Origin: Azospirillum sp. TSH100
GTDB taxonomy: Bacteria; Pseudomonadota; Alphaproteobacteria; Azospirillales; Azospirillaceae
Length of the DNA stretch: 64,000 nt
Assembly: GCF_004923295.1 (NCBI RefSeq)
Contig: NZ_CP039639.1
Coordinates: 1 to 64,000 of the forward strand
Direction of reading: 5' to 3'
The notes beneath the pieces are model-generated. The model had not been told where the DNA came from. It saw nothing but the letters and a program-made list of their open reading frames with translations, and ran no database searches. Positions 52,242 to 61,126 of the stretch are shown piece by piece; position 1 is the first letter of the stretch, and every line of letters starts with the position of its first letter. Position numbers and translations under genes: made by a program.

Positions 52242-53054
52242 TCAGCGGGCGGTGACACGGGTGGCGGCGCGGGGCACCACCGGCGGGATGAAGGGCACGC
52301 GGGGGGCGGCCAGCGCGCCGGCGTTCGACCAGCGGTCCAGCATCAGCTTGGCGCGGTCGGGAGCGACATGGTCGGGCGGCGCCTCGAACTTGTAGCCGCG
52401 GCCATAGACCGTCTCGATGTAGCGGCCGCCACCGGTCGCCGTGTCGATCTTCTTGCGCAGCTTGCAGATATAGACGTCGATCACCTTGTCGAGCGGATCG
52501 GAGCCGGACAGGCCGTAGACCTCCTCGTAGATGTGCTCCTTCGACACCACGCGGCGGTGGTTGAGGGCCAGCACCGACAGGATCGCATGCTCCCGCTGGC
52601 TAAGGCGCAGGCGCTCGCCATCCACCTCCGGGTCGCGGCCATCGAGGAAGACGGTCAGGCGGCCGACCGTCACCGCATTGCTGGTCAGCCCGTAGGACCG
52701 GCGGCGGATCGCCTCCAGGCGGGCACGGATCTCGGTGCTGACCACCGGCTTCACCAGCACGTCGTCGGCCCCCGCCCGCAGGATGCCGGCGGTGGTGTTG
52801 GCGCAGCGCCGCTCGATGAGGCAGATGATCGCGGCGGTCACGTTGCGGGCACGCAGCATGGCGACGCAGGCCTCGGTATCGCCGACATCGCCGATGATGA
52901 TCGCATCATGGGTGATGTCGGCGGAGCCATGCCCGCCCACCAGATCGCGCAGGCCATTCAGGTCCAGGCGGTCATGGTTAACCTTGCACAGGGCGAGTTG
53001 CTTGCCGATGGCATCGGCGATCAGATCGGCTGGCTCAATCAGCAAAGCCTGCAT
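52242..53054 (-). CDS. ftcR: FtcR-type flagellar transcriptional regulator (OmpR/CtrA-like)
   Basis: Protein of 270 residues with an N-terminal receiver-like domain and an OmpR-type winged helix (LSQREHAILSVLALNHRRVV, SKEHIYEEVYG, KVIDVYICKLRKKIDTATGG, VYGRGYKFEAP). The receiver keeps Asp56 (IIIGDV) and Lys102 (LVKPV), but the first acid pair is Glu7-Pro8, so phosphorylation may be impaired. FtcR in Brucella and relatives is the master activator of flagellar genes, and the location next to the flagellin gene fits. ATG 53054 is chosen because GGAG lies 6 bases before it; ATG 53066 is four codons upstream. A C-terminal tail of about 45 residues is Pro/Ala-rich. Confidence 0.88.
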   Translation of the reverse strand: MQALLIEPADLIADAIGKQLALCKVNHDRLDLNGLRDLVGGHGSADITHDAIIIGDVGDTEACVAMLRARNVTAAIICLIERRCANTTAGILRAGADDVLVKPVVSTEIRARLEAIRRRSYGLTSNAVTVGRLTVFLDGRDPEVDGERLRLSQREHAILSVLALNHRRVVSKEHIYEEVYGLSGSDPLDKVIDVYICKLRKKIDTATGGGRYIETVYGRGYKFEAPPDHVAPDRAKLMLDRWSNAGALAAPRVPFIPPVVPRAATRVTAR

Positions 53055-53442
53055 TGGATTCTCCATTGTCGAGCAAGCGCAGATAAAGCATTGATTTTTA
53101 CGCAATTGCGTCCATGTCACATGCTTATCACAGCCTCAAAAGAACCTATCGAAAGGCGACGTGTCAACAGATTGGGGTACCCGGATAGACATAGGCACGA
53201 CCCAGGTTTTACGAGGTTTTAATGGTTCCGTTCGATTAAAGACTGGATAAATTTTTATTCATGTGGGGTTTTACTTGGAAACTCCGCGTGAATTTCGAGT
53301 GATCGCCGGGAACAACCATTAATTCGTTTGCCATCTATGGTTAACGGCAGTGATGAGATTGAAAACCGGCGCTTACAAACATGAACGCTGGTTTAACCCT
53401 GATGTCCTACGGTCGCCACGCATCCGTGTTTGAGGAGGTTCC
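53055..53442. other. AT-rich intergenic control region of ftcR
   Basis: This 388-bp gene-free stretch lies between divergent ftcR and the small lipoprotein gene. It is the most AT-rich non-coding part of the window and holds several GGTTTTA/GGTTTAA elements, listed separately. No small gene or structured RNA is evident. Confidence 0.6.
53203..53401. promoter_or_regulatory. Cluster of GGTTTTA-type elements upstream of ftcR
   Basis: AGGTTTTACGAGGTTTTAAT at 53203-53222 is a tandem repeat with 10-bp spacing. Further single elements are GGGGTTTTACTTGG (53265-53278), CGCCGGTTTTCAATC on the minus strand (53357-53371) and GGTTTAACCCTG (53390-53401). The arrangement suits OmpR-family dimers and could reflect autoregulation by FtcR. 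Confidence 0.4.
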
Positions 53443-53901
53443 ATGTCCGGAACGAAGGCGTCCGTCCTTGCGGCGGCCGTGGCCGCTTTTGGCCTGCTCG
53501 CCCTGGGAGGCTGCGCGCAACTGTCGCAGGCCCCCGACAGCGATTACCGCCAAGCCCTTGAAAAAGCGCTGACCGCCGGCCAATGCGACGGCGATGCGGT
53601 GCGCGACCTGTGGTCCGCCTATGGGCGATGGTACGGAGTCGCGGCCTCCATCGCCGGCCATCCGATGACGGACGAGGCCGCCGTCCTGCTGCGCCAGGGC
53701 GACCAGTTCCGCATTCTGAACTGCACGGAGGTGGCGCGTGCGTCCTACCAGACGCTGATCCGCCGTTTTCCGGCGGACAGATTTTCCCCGCTGCGCGACG
53801 CGGCCCAGGCGTCGCTGCGGACACTGCCGGCGCCACCTCCCGTTGCCGGTGGTCCGATCCCGGTCATGCCCAGCCAACCCAGGCCGCCCGCGGGGATTTG
53901 A
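53443..53901 (+). CDS. Small lipoprotein of unknown function
   Basis: Protein of 152 residues with a lipoprotein signal (VLAAAVAAFGLLALGGCAQL, Cys24). The mature part has two further cysteines (in AGQCDGD and ILNCTEVA) that could pair in the periplasm, and a Pro/Gly-rich C-terminus. No family is recognised. GAGGAGG stands close before ATG 53443. It is transcribed divergently from ftcR and followed by the tRNA cluster; a flagellar role is possible only by proximity. Confidence 0.8.
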   Translation: MSGTKASVLAAAVAAFGLLALGGCAQLSQAPDSDYRQALEKALTAGQCDGDAVRDLWSAYGRWYGVAASIAGHPMTDEAAVLLRQGDQFRILNCTEVARASYQTLIRRFPADRFSPLRDAAQASLRTLPAPPPVAGGPIPVMPSQPRPPAGI

Positions 53902-54031
53902 GACCTGCGGAGATTTTCAGGATGGCACGGGCTGCCCGCCACGGCGCGGCCATCATGGTCCCGAAGGGGCGCTCCAATGGGGCGCTCCGACAGGACGGTT
54001 CGACGGAGCCCGGCAGATGCCCGGAAATGGC

Positions 54032-54065
54032 GAAGGCTGCCAACCCGTTCCGGTTGGCAGCCTTC
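54032..54065 (-). terminator. Terminator hairpin of the tRNA cluster
   Basis: GAAGGCTGCCAACC and GGTTGGCAGCCTTC pair perfectly over 14 bp with a 6-base loop, directly after tRNA-Val on the minus strand. Only a weak T-run follows. Confidence 0.75.
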
Positions 54066-54069
54066 AGAA

Positions 54070-54144
54070 TGGTGGTCCCGACTGGGATTGAACCAGTGAC
54101 CCCTACGATGTCAACGTAGTGCTCTCCCGCTGAGCTACGAGACC
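54070..54144 (-). tRNA. tRNA-Val (GAC)
   Basis: Cloverleaf of 75 bases including an encoded CCA end (rc of 54070-54072). The anticodon GAC lies in ACGTTGACATCGT. The T-loop reads GGTTCAATCCC. It is the last of five tRNA genes on the minus strand. Confidence 0.95.
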
Positions 54145-54174
54145 ACGGGAACCCAAAAACTGTCGCTCCAGTCA

Positions 54175-54249
54175 TGGAGCGGGCGAAGGGATTCGAACCC
54201 TCGACCCCAACCTTGGCAAGGTTGTGCTCTACCCCTGAGCTACGCCCGC
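54175..54249 (-). tRNA. tRNA-Gly (GCC)
   Basis: 75 bases with encoded CCA. Acceptor stem GCGGGCG/CGCCCGC; anticodon GCC in AACCTTGCCAAGGTT; T-loop GGTTCGAATCC. Confidence 0.95.
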
Positions 54250-54253
54250 AAAG

Positions 54254-54330
<77 letters not shown>

Positions 54331-54403
54331 GCTGAGGAGCGGCGCCTTTTACAAGGCTTCACCCCGACAGACAAGACCTAAAACAAACCCAAACCTTCAG
54401 AAG

Positions 54404-54479
<76 letters not shown>

Positions 54480-54517
54480 ACTATACTTCTGCACCTCTTC
54501 ACCAACACTTGGAGTGT

Positions 54518-54604
54518 TGGTGCGCTTGGAGGGACTCGAACCCCCACGGCCTTTCAGCCACTAGGACCTGAACCTAGCGCGTCTACCAATTCCGCCACAA
54601 GCGC
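54518..54604 (-). tRNA. tRNA-Leu (CAG)
   Basis: 87 bases with a long variable arm, as for class II tRNAs, and an encoded CCA. Acceptor stem GCGCTTG/CAAGCGC; anticodon CAG in AGGTTCAGGTCCT. The CCA end is part of a perfect hairpin, CCAACACT/AGTGTTGG (54502-54520). First of the cluster in transcription order. Confidence 0.95.
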
Positions 54605-54678
54605 TTTCCCCGCACCGCGTTGGGCGCCGCGGGGAGCGCTTATGTAGCGGGATGGATCGCGGCCCGCAAGCAGAGAAT

Positions 54679-56328
54679 TCACCCTTCCCGAAAATTTTTC
54701 CCAAGCCCGTTCCGGCGGGCCAGAACCGCCAATCCAACCGCCGCCACCGTCATAATCGCAGCCCCCGCGGCAACCCCGGCACCGACGCGCCACGCCGTCC
54801 GGTTCACGTCGCCGAACAGCGTCGCCCCGCGCAGGATGGTCGCCGCCATCGGCTCCGGCCGGTCGGGATCGAGCAGGCGATCGTCGACCAGCCGGCACTC
54901 GGCCTCGCTCAGCGGCTCCGGCTCCAGCGGGCGGAGCGAACGGCCGTCGGGCCGCATCAGCCGGTCGACCGTGGCGGTCAGCGACCCGGTCGCCTCCTCC
55001 GTCCGCTCCACCTCCTCCACCGCGACGCCCAGATGCTCCGCCATCAGGCGGGTGCGAACGGAGCGGATGGCGCGGCAGACCTCCGGCCGCTCGCCGTCAG
55101 GGCATGCGCCGTCCGGGCTTTCAATGGCGAGGTCGCACTCGCTGTCCAGCCCCTGGGAGCGGTTGTTGATGTTGGACGACCCCACCCGCAGCAGCCGGTC
55201 GTCGACCACCAGCACCTTGGCGTGGACATAGATGCCCTGCCCGCCCGCGGTCACCGGCGCCAGGATGCGGAAGCGTCCCTGCGGATCGCGTTCGCGCAGG
55301 CGCTGGACCAGCAGCGAGCGGGCGCTGCCCATCGCCTCCTCCTCGACCCAGCCGGGGGTGCGCTCCGGGTTGACCACCACCACCTCGGGTCCATCCGGCT
55401 CCGCCAGGCGGGCGGCGATGGCACCGACGATGCGCTGGGAGGCGAAATACTGGCTTTCCAGATAGATGAACCGACGGGCGGCGGCGATGGCGGCCAGATA
55501 CAGCGCCTCGATCTCGCGCACGCCGCGCTTGCCCGTCTTGTCACGCCCCTCATCATCGGCCATCGGATCCGTGCGGGCGATGGCGACGGGGATGTCGCGG
55601 AAGTCGGGCTCCAGATTCTCCGGCCAATAGGGCTCGACCGGCGGCGGCGGGATCAGTTCCTCGCCGGTCGCCCGGCGCCAGCGCTCCCGCGCCAAGTCGC
55701 CCAGCGCCCGCGCGGCGTCGCCGTCGACCGCCGTGGTCACGTCATGGAAGGGGCCGTAGGGCTGACCGTTCGGCCGCACCCGGCGGGGATCGCCGTCGCG
55801 ATGGTCGGGGGTGTCCCAGCGGTCGGTGGTCATGTCGATGCCGCCGCAGAAGGCCAGCGCGTCGTCGATGATGGCGATCTTCTGGTGGTGGCAGGCGCCC
55901 GGCGGATGGGCGGAGTCCAGGCGGAAGCGCAGGCGCCGGCTGCTCATCCAGTCGAGCAGCACCAGCGGAGTCCGGCCGCGGAACGGCATCTTCAGGACCG
56001 ACAAATCCCATTTCAGCACGTTGATCGTCAGATCCGGCCGCACCCGGACGATCCAGGACAGGAAATCGCCCAGCTCGTTGGGGACGTCCGGCATCGGGTC
56101 GTCGGGTTCGAGCTTGATCCGGGTGTCGAAATCCCAGCCGATCAGCATCACCGTATGGCGGGCATGGAGGATCGCCGCCTTGATCCGGGCGAAATAGGCG
56201 GCGGCGTCGATGATGACCGCCATACGGTCGGCCTTCTCAAGCCGCCAGCAGGTCCGGCCGGGCACCAGCACCGGGCCGGCCGGGGTCGGTATGAAGCCTC
56301 GTCGGGCAGTTCCCGGCGTCGCAGACAT
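54679..56328 (-). CDS. Phospholipase D / cardiolipin synthase-like protein
   Basis: Protein of 549 residues with two HKD motifs, HQKIAIID and HAKVLVVD, each followed by the usual Gly-Ser/Gly-Gly and Asn or Asp (FCGGIDMTTD; VGSSNINNRS). A C-terminal hydrophobic helix (GAGVAAGAAIMTVAAVGLAV) could anchor it in the membrane. Such enzymes transfer phosphatidyl groups, making cardiolipin or remodelling phospholipids. Aliphatic head-group choice is not predictable. ATG 56328 follows GGAAGG; ATG 56349 is possible. Confidence 0.9.
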   Translation of the reverse strand: MSATPGTARRGFIPTPAGPVLVPGRTCWRLEKADRMAVIIDAAAYFARIKAAILHARHTVMLIGWDFDTRIKLEPDDPMPDVPNELGDFLSWIVRVRPDLTINVLKWDLSVLKMPFRGRTPLVLLDWMSSRRLRFRLDSAHPPGACHHQKIAIIDDALAFCGGIDMTTDRWDTPDHRDGDPRRVRPNGQPYGPFHDVTTAVDGDAARALGDLARERWRRATGEELIPPPPVEPYWPENLEPDFRDIPVAIARTDPMADDEGRDKTGKRGVREIEALYLAAIAAARRFIYLESQYFASQRIVGAIAARLAEPDGPEVVVVNPERTPGWVEEEAMGSARSLLVQRLRERDPQGRFRILAPVTAGGQGIYVHAKVLVVDDRLLRVGSSNINNRSQGLDSECDLAIESPDGACPDGERPEVCRAIRSVRTRLMAEHLGVAVEEVERTEEATGSLTATVDRLMRPDGRSLRPLEPEPLSEAECRLVDDRLLDPDRPEPMAATILRGATLFGDVNRTAWRVGAGVAAGAAIMTVAAVGLAVLARRNGLGKNFREG

Positions 56329-56357
56329 GTGGACCCTTCCTTCCGGCATCGCGGGGT

Positions 56358-56377
56358 CGGCAGCGGGACCGCTGCCG
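56358..56377 (-). terminator. Hairpin downstream of galM
   Basis: CGGCAGCG and CGCTGCCG form a perfect 8-bp stem with a GGAC loop, about 50 bases past the galM stop codon. No U-tract is seen. Confidence 0.4.
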
Positions 56378-56424
56378 TGCCTTCGATGAACCCCGCGGGC
56401 CGGCGGACGGTTCCGCTTCCCGCC

Positions 56425-57456
56425 TCAGCTCGTCCGGAATCGCAGCTGCATGCGGTGCCGGTAGGTCTCGCCGGGATCGAGCCGCGCCGACGGGAAATGG
56501 CCGATGTTCGGGCTGCCGGGGAAGCGCTGGCATTCAAGCGCCAGACCGGCGAAGCGGCGATAGGGCTGCCCGCCCTTGCCGACGATCTTCTCGCTGAGAT
56601 AGCCGCCGGTATAGACCTGAAGGCCGGGCTGGTCGGTCGCCAGCTCCATCCGCCGGCCGCTGCCGGGATGCTCCAGCACCGCCACCGGCCGCAGCTCCCC
56701 CGCCGGTCCCTCCAGGCACCAGTTGTGGTCGAAGCCGAAGCCGCCGACGGCGTCCAGCGCCTCGCTCAGCACCACCCCGCCGCGCAGGTCGAAGGGGGTG
56801 CCGTCCACTGGCCGCACCTCCCCCGTCGGGATCAGGTCGGCGCCGACCGGCGTGGTGAAACCGCCGCGCACCGTCAGCCGGTGGTCGCGCAGGTCGCCCG
56901 ACGCATGCCCACCCAGGTTCCAATAGCTGTGATGGACGATGTTGACGATGGTCGCCCGGTCGGTCGTCGCCGTCATCCGGATGTCCAGCACCCCGTCCTC
57001 GCCCAGCTGGTAGCGGGTCGTCGCCGTCAGCGTCCCGGGATAGCCCTGGTCGCCGTCGGGCGAGACCAGGGTGAAGGTGACGGCATTCTCCGCCTCCTCC
57101 ACCTGGGCGTCCCAAATCCGCCGGTCGAACCCGTCCGGCCCGCCATGCAGCTGGTTCGGCGGCTCGTTGACGGCCAGCCCGTAGCGCACGCCATCCAGCG
57201 AGAAGGCCGCCCCGCCGATGCGGTTGCCGTAGCGGCCGCAGGTGGCGCCGAAATAGGCGTCGCTCGCCAGGTAATCCGCCAGCCGGTCGAAGCCCAGCAC
57301 CACGTCGGCCGAAACTCCATCCCGGCCGGGAACCAGCATCCGCACCAGCCGGGCGCCATGGGCGGTCAGCGTCGTCTCCAGCCCGCCGGCAGACAGGATG
57401 AAGCCCTCGACCGGCCGTCCTTCGTGCGTATCGAACAGAAATCTCTCGATGGGCAT
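56425..57456 (-). CDS. galM: Aldose 1-epimerase (galactose mutarotase)
   Basis: Protein of 343 residues that interconverts alpha and beta anomers of galactose or similar aldoses. Typical segments are TCGRYGNRIGGAAFSLDG, NQLHGGPDGFDRRIWDA, the catalytic His in NIVHHSYWNLGG and the catalytic Glu in LALECQRFPGSPN. The ATG at 57456 shares one base with the permease stop, so it is the last gene of the sugar ABC operon. Mutarotation of the imported sugar fits its position. Confidence 0.94.
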   Translation of the reverse strand: MPIERFLFDTHEGRPVEGFILSAGGLETTLTAHGARLVRMLVPGRDGVSADVVLGFDRLADYLASDAYFGATCGRYGNRIGGAAFSLDGVRYGLAVNEPPNQLHGGPDGFDRRIWDAQVEEAENAVTFTLVSPDGDQGYPGTLTATTRYQLGEDGVLDIRMTATTDRATIVNIVHHSYWNLGGHASGDLRDHRLTVRGGFTTPVGADLIPTGEVRPVDGTPFDLRGGVVLSEALDAVGGFGFDHNWCLEGPAGELRPVAVLEHPGSGRRMELATDQPGLQVYTGGYLSEKIVGKGGQPYRRFAGLALECQRFPGSPNIGHFPSARLDPGETYRHRMQLRFRTS

Positions 57457-58442
57457 CACGCCTCCGCCGGTTCGCCGCCGCGGCCGGCCCAGACCACCAG
57501 CAGACCCTTCTGCAACAGGATGAAGACGAACAGCAGCACGCCGATGGCGATCTTGGTCCACCAGCTGCTCAAGCTGCCGTCGAAGGTGATGTAGGTCTGG
57601 ATCAGCCCCTGGATCAGCACGCCGACGAAGGTGCCGACGACATAGCCGTAGCCGCCGGTCAGCTGCGTGCCGCCGATCACCACCGCGGTGATGGTGTCCA
57701 GTTCCACGCCCGTAGCCGCCAGCGAATAGCCGGCGCCGGTGTAGAGCGAGAAGACGATCCCGGCCAGCCCGGCCAGCAGCCCCGACAGCCCGTAGACCGC
57801 CACCGTCGTCCGCGCCACCGGCACGCCCATCAGCTCCGCCGACTGGCGGTTGCCGCCCAGCGCATAGAGGTTGGCGCCGAAGCGCGTCCAGTGCGCCAGC
57901 ACCACCGCCGCCAGCACCACCCCCAGCATCAGCAGCGCCGGCAGGCTCAGCTTCAGCCCGAAGTCGAAGCGCAGCGCCATGTCGTTCAGCTCGCCATAGA
58001 GCGGGTGGTTGATCGGCACCGAATCGGTGGTCAGGACGAAGCCCAGGCCGCGGGCGATGAACATGCCGGCCAGCGTGACGATGAAGGGCGGCATCTGGAA
58101 GACATGGATCACCCCGCCCATCGCCGCGCCGAATCCGCCGGCGGCGATCAGCGCCACGGCGAAGGCGGGAATGGGGTGCCAGCCGCCCTGCTCGATCAGC
58201 ACGGCCAACAGCACGGTGGTGAAGCCGATCACCGCACCCACCGACAGGTCGATCCCGCCGGACAGGATGACGAAGGTCATGCCGACCGCGGTGATGCCGA
58301 GAAAGGCGTTGTCGGTCAAAAGGTTGCCCACCACCCGCCAGGAGGCGAAGTTGGGGAACTGCGCGGCACAGATCAGGAAGCCCACCACCAGCACGGCGGT
58401 GGTGACGATCAGCGGAAGGAACCGCTGGAGTGCACCGGTCAT
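57456..58442 (-). CDS. yjfF: Sugar ABC transporter permease, YjfF type
   Basis: Inner-membrane permease of 328 residues with eight to ten helices. FVILSGGIDLSVGAVIGFTT is the carbohydrate-uptake-2 permease hallmark, and GGYGYVVGTFVGVLIQGLIQ is typical of YjfF. Its partner is the permease encoded just upstream. E. coli YtfQ-YtfR-YtfT-YjfF imports galactofuranose, and homologues in Azospirillum import arabinose or galactose. It overlaps its neighbours on both sides. Confidence 0.92.
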   Translation of the reverse strand: MTGALQRFLPLIVTTAVLVVGFLICAAQFPNFASWRVVGNLLTDNAFLGITAVGMTFVILSGGIDLSVGAVIGFTTVLLAVLIEQGGWHPIPAFAVALIAAGGFGAAMGGVIHVFQMPPFIVTLAGMFIARGLGFVLTTDSVPINHPLYGELNDMALRFDFGLKLSLPALLMLGVVLAAVVLAHWTRFGANLYALGGNRQSAELMGVPVARTTVAVYGLSGLLAGLAGIVFSLYTGAGYSLAATGVELDTITAVVIGGTQLTGGYGYVVGTFVGVLIQGLIQTYITFDGSLSSWWTKIAIGVLLFVFILLQKGLLVVWAGRGGEPAEA

Positions 58443-59482
58443 GGTTTCGCCCCTCCGCTGGTCGGCGCCACCGGCGGCTTGACCGTCCCGATCGGCCGGG
58501 CGCCCTTGGGCCGCGGCAGCAACAGGGTCAGCGCCGGCGATTGCAGCAGCAGGACGACCAGCAGGACGCCCGCCTTGACGATCAGGTTGAATTCCGGCTT
58601 GAAGCCGCTCAGCAGGATGCCGGTGTTCATCGACTGGATGATCAGCGCCCCCACCACCGACAGCACCAGCCCGAAGCGCCCGCCAAGCAGCGAGGTGCCG
58701 CCGACCACCACCGCGAGGATGGCGTCCAGCTCCAGCCATAGCCCGGCATTGTTGGCGTCGGCGCCGCGGATGTCGGCGGTGACGATCAGCCCGGCCACAG
58801 CCGCGCACAGCCCGCACCAGACATAGACGGCGACCAGAACCACCGGCGTGTTGACGCCGGCCCCGGCGCTCGACAGCCGGTTGACGCCGACCGCCTCGAT
58901 CATCAGCCCCAGCGCGGTCGCCCGCACCAGCAGCGCCGTGACCGCCAGCGCCACGATGGTCAGCACCACCGGCATCGGGACGGTCAGGAAGGATCCGCTG
59001 CCGATGAAGGCCAGCGCCGGGCTGGTGAAGGTGACGATCTGCCCCTCGGTCACCAGCTGGGCGATGCCGCGGCCGGCGACCATCAGGATCAGAGTGGCGA
59101 TGATCGGCTGGATGCGCAGAACCGCCACCAGCAGCCCGTTCCACAGCCCGCACAGCAGGCCTGCCGCCAGCGACGCCGCCAGCACCGCCGGCAGGCTCCA
59201 GCCCGCCCCGGTCATGGTGGCGGCGATGGCGCCGGAGATCGCCATGACCGCACCCACCGACAGGTCGACACCGCGGGTGGCGATGACCATCGTCATGCCG
59301 ATGGCGAGCAGCGCCACCGGGGCGCCGCGGTTCAGCACGTCGATCAGGCTGCCGAACAGCCGGCCGTCCTGAAGACGGATGGCGAAGAAATCGGGGAACA
59401 GCAGCCAGTTGGCCAGCAGAACGGCGATCAGCGCGCCATATTGCGGCAGGTTGCGCGACGGGCCGGGGGCGGACAGCGTCAT
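58439..59482 (-). CDS. ytfT: Sugar ABC transporter permease, YtfT type
   Basis: Permease of 347 residues. MTMVIATRGVDLSVGAVMAI is the carbohydrate-uptake-2 hallmark, and GGTSLLGGRFGLVLSVVGAL and LIIQSMNTGILLSGFKPEFN fit YtfT. It overlaps both the ATPase gene and yjfF by 4 bases, as expected for a complex made in fixed ratio. Confidence 0.92.
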   Translation of the reverse strand: MTLSAPGPSRNLPQYGALIAVLLANWLLFPDFFAIRLQDGRLFGSLIDVLNRGAPVALLAIGMTMVIATRGVDLSVGAVMAISGAIAATMTGAGWSLPAVLAASLAAGLLCGLWNGLLVAVLRIQPIIATLILMVAGRGIAQLVTEGQIVTFTSPALAFIGSGSFLTVPMPVVLTIVALAVTALLVRATALGLMIEAVGVNRLSSAGAGVNTPVVLVAVYVWCGLCAAVAGLIVTADIRGADANNAGLWLELDAILAVVVGGTSLLGGRFGLVLSVVGALIIQSMNTGILLSGFKPEFNLIVKAGVLLVVLLLQSPALTLLLPRPKGARPIGTVKPPVAPTSGGAKP

Positions 59483-61047
59483 TGCCGCACCTCCGCGCCC
59501 GATCCGGTGGCCGGCGTCTCCGACGCGATGGCGGCGACGATGCGCTCCACGCTGACCTCCCCTCCCCTCAGTTCCGCCACATGGCGGCGGTCGCGCAGCA
59601 CGACGACGCGGCGGCTGTAGGCGACGATCTCCTCAAGCTCCGACGAGACCACCAGCAGCGCCATGCCGTCGGCGCACAGCCGCTCGATCAGGCGGATGAT
59701 CTCGGCATGGGCGCCGACATCGATGCCCCGCGTCGGCTCGTCGAGGATCAGCAGCCGCGGTTCGGTCGCCAGCCAGCGCGCCAGCAGCGCCTTCTGCTGG
59801 TTGCCGCCCGACAGCAGCTGGATCGGCCGTTCGGCGTCCGGCGTGCGGATGTCGAGCAGGCGGATGAAGCGGTCGGCGATCTCCTCCTGGCGGCGGCGCG
59901 GGATCGGCTTCAGCCAGCCCTGCCGCGCCTGGAGCGCCAGAATGATGTTCTCGCGCACCGACAACTCGCCGACGATGCCCTCCTTCTTGCGATCCTCCGG
60001 GCAGAAGCCGAAACCGAGTTGCACGGCGTCGCGCGGCCCCTTCAGCCGCACCGCCTGCCCGTCCACCGCCGCCTCGCCCTTGTCGGCACGGTCCATGCCG
60101 AAGACCAGCCGCACGGTCTCGGTCCGGCCGGAGCCCAGCAATCCGGCAAGCGCCACCACCTCGCCGGGGCGGATGTCGAGGTCGAAGGGCTCGACGCTGC
60201 GCGCCTTGCCGAATCCCTTGAAACTGGCCAGCGGCGGACGGCTGTCCACCTCCGCCGGGCCGAGGTCGATGCGGTGCGCCGCCGCCTCCAGCTCCCGCCC
60301 CAGCATCATGGCGACGAGGTCGAGGCGCGGCAGGTCCGCCGTGCGCCGTTCGCCGACCAGCCGGCCGTTGCGCAGCACGGTGATGCTGTCGCAGACCTCA
60401 TAGACCTGGTCGAGGAAATGGGTGACGAAGACGATGCCGATGCCGCGCGACCGCAGGGTCCGCATCACCCGGAACAGCACCGCCACCTCCTGCGCGTCGA
60501 GGCTGGCAGTCGGCTCGTCGAGGATCAGCACCTTGGCCGACATGTCGACCGCCCGGGCAATGGCGATGATCTGCTGGGTGGCGACCGAAAAGCGCCCGAG
60601 CGGCGCGGTCACGTCGATGGACAGCCCGTAGGGTTGCAGCACCGCCCGCGCCCGCCGCCGCATGGCACCGCGGTCGACCAGCCCCCAACGCATCGGCTGG
60701 CGCCCCAGGAACAAATTCTCCGCCACCGACAGGTTCGGCAGCAGGTTGACCTCCTGATAGACGGTACCGATGTGCAGGCGCTGCGCCTCCTCGACCCCGC
60801 GCGGCGCGATCTCCCGCCCTTCCAGCGCCACGGTGCCGCCGTCGCGCTGATAGACACCGGTCAGCGTCTTGATCAGCGTCGATTTGCCGGCGCCATTCTC
60901 GCCCAGCAGGGCATGGATTTCGCCATGGCGCAGGGTGAAGTCGACGCCGTCCAACGCCTGGACGCCGAGGAAGGCCTTGGACAACCCACGGATCGCCAGC
61001 AGCGGCCCCGAGGAAGATGCGGAAGGGGGAGCGGTGGATGCCGTCAT
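59479..61047 (-). CDS. ytfR: Sugar ABC transporter ATP-binding protein, YtfR type
   Basis: Protein of 522 residues with two nucleotide-binding domains in tandem. The first has a full Walker A (LLGENGAGKSTLIKTLTG) and VLILDEPTASLD. The second has the altered P-loop GLLGSGRTETVRLVFG that is normal for this family, and the signature LLSGGNQQKALLARWL with LLILDEPTRGID. GAGG lies 6 bases before ATG 61047. It follows the binding-protein gene after 79 bases containing a hairpin. Confidence 0.94.
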   Translation of the reverse strand: MTASTAPPSASSSGPLLAIRGLSKAFLGVQALDGVDFTLRHGEIHALLGENGAGKSTLIKTLTGVYQRDGGTVALEGREIAPRGVEEAQRLHIGTVYQEVNLLPNLSVAENLFLGRQPMRWGLVDRGAMRRRARAVLQPYGLSIDVTAPLGRFSVATQQIIAIARAVDMSAKVLILDEPTASLDAQEVAVLFRVMRTLRSRGIGIVFVTHFLDQVYEVCDSITVLRNGRLVGERRTADLPRLDLVAMMLGRELEAAAHRIDLGPAEVDSRPPLASFKGFGKARSVEPFDLDIRPGEVVALAGLLGSGRTETVRLVFGMDRADKGEAAVDGQAVRLKGPRDAVQLGFGFCPEDRKKEGIVGELSVRENIILALQARQGWLKPIPRRRQEEIADRFIRLLDIRTPDAERPIQLLSGGNQQKALLARWLATEPRLLILDEPTRGIDVGAHAEIIRLIERLCADGMALLVVSSELEEIVAYSRRVVVLRDRRHVAELRGGEVSVERIVAAIASETPATGSGAEVRQ

Positions 61048-61086
61048 GGCGGACCTCGCCGGATGCGCAACAAAACATGTGAGGCC

Positions 61087-61105
61087 GCGGGAGGGGTGCT
61101 CCCGC
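61087..61105 (-). other. Intercistronic hairpin between ytfQ and ytfR
   Basis: GCGGGAG and CTCCCGC form a 7-bp stem with a GGGTG loop in the 79-base gap. Such hairpins often stabilise the upstream binding-protein message so that it exceeds the membrane components. This role is inferred. Confidence 0.5.
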
Positions 61106-61126
61106 AGCCATGGACCTCAACCCCGA

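Noticed and set aside
53583..54119. Open frame running from the lipoprotein gene into tRNA-Val
   Set aside because: Out of frame with the lipoprotein; the C-terminal part is the translation of the tRNA complement, a common artefact.
59479..61047. Second P-loop of the sugar ATPase as degenerate
   Set aside because: GLLGSGRTE is the normal form in the second domain of this family, unlike the exporter at 3757-5598.
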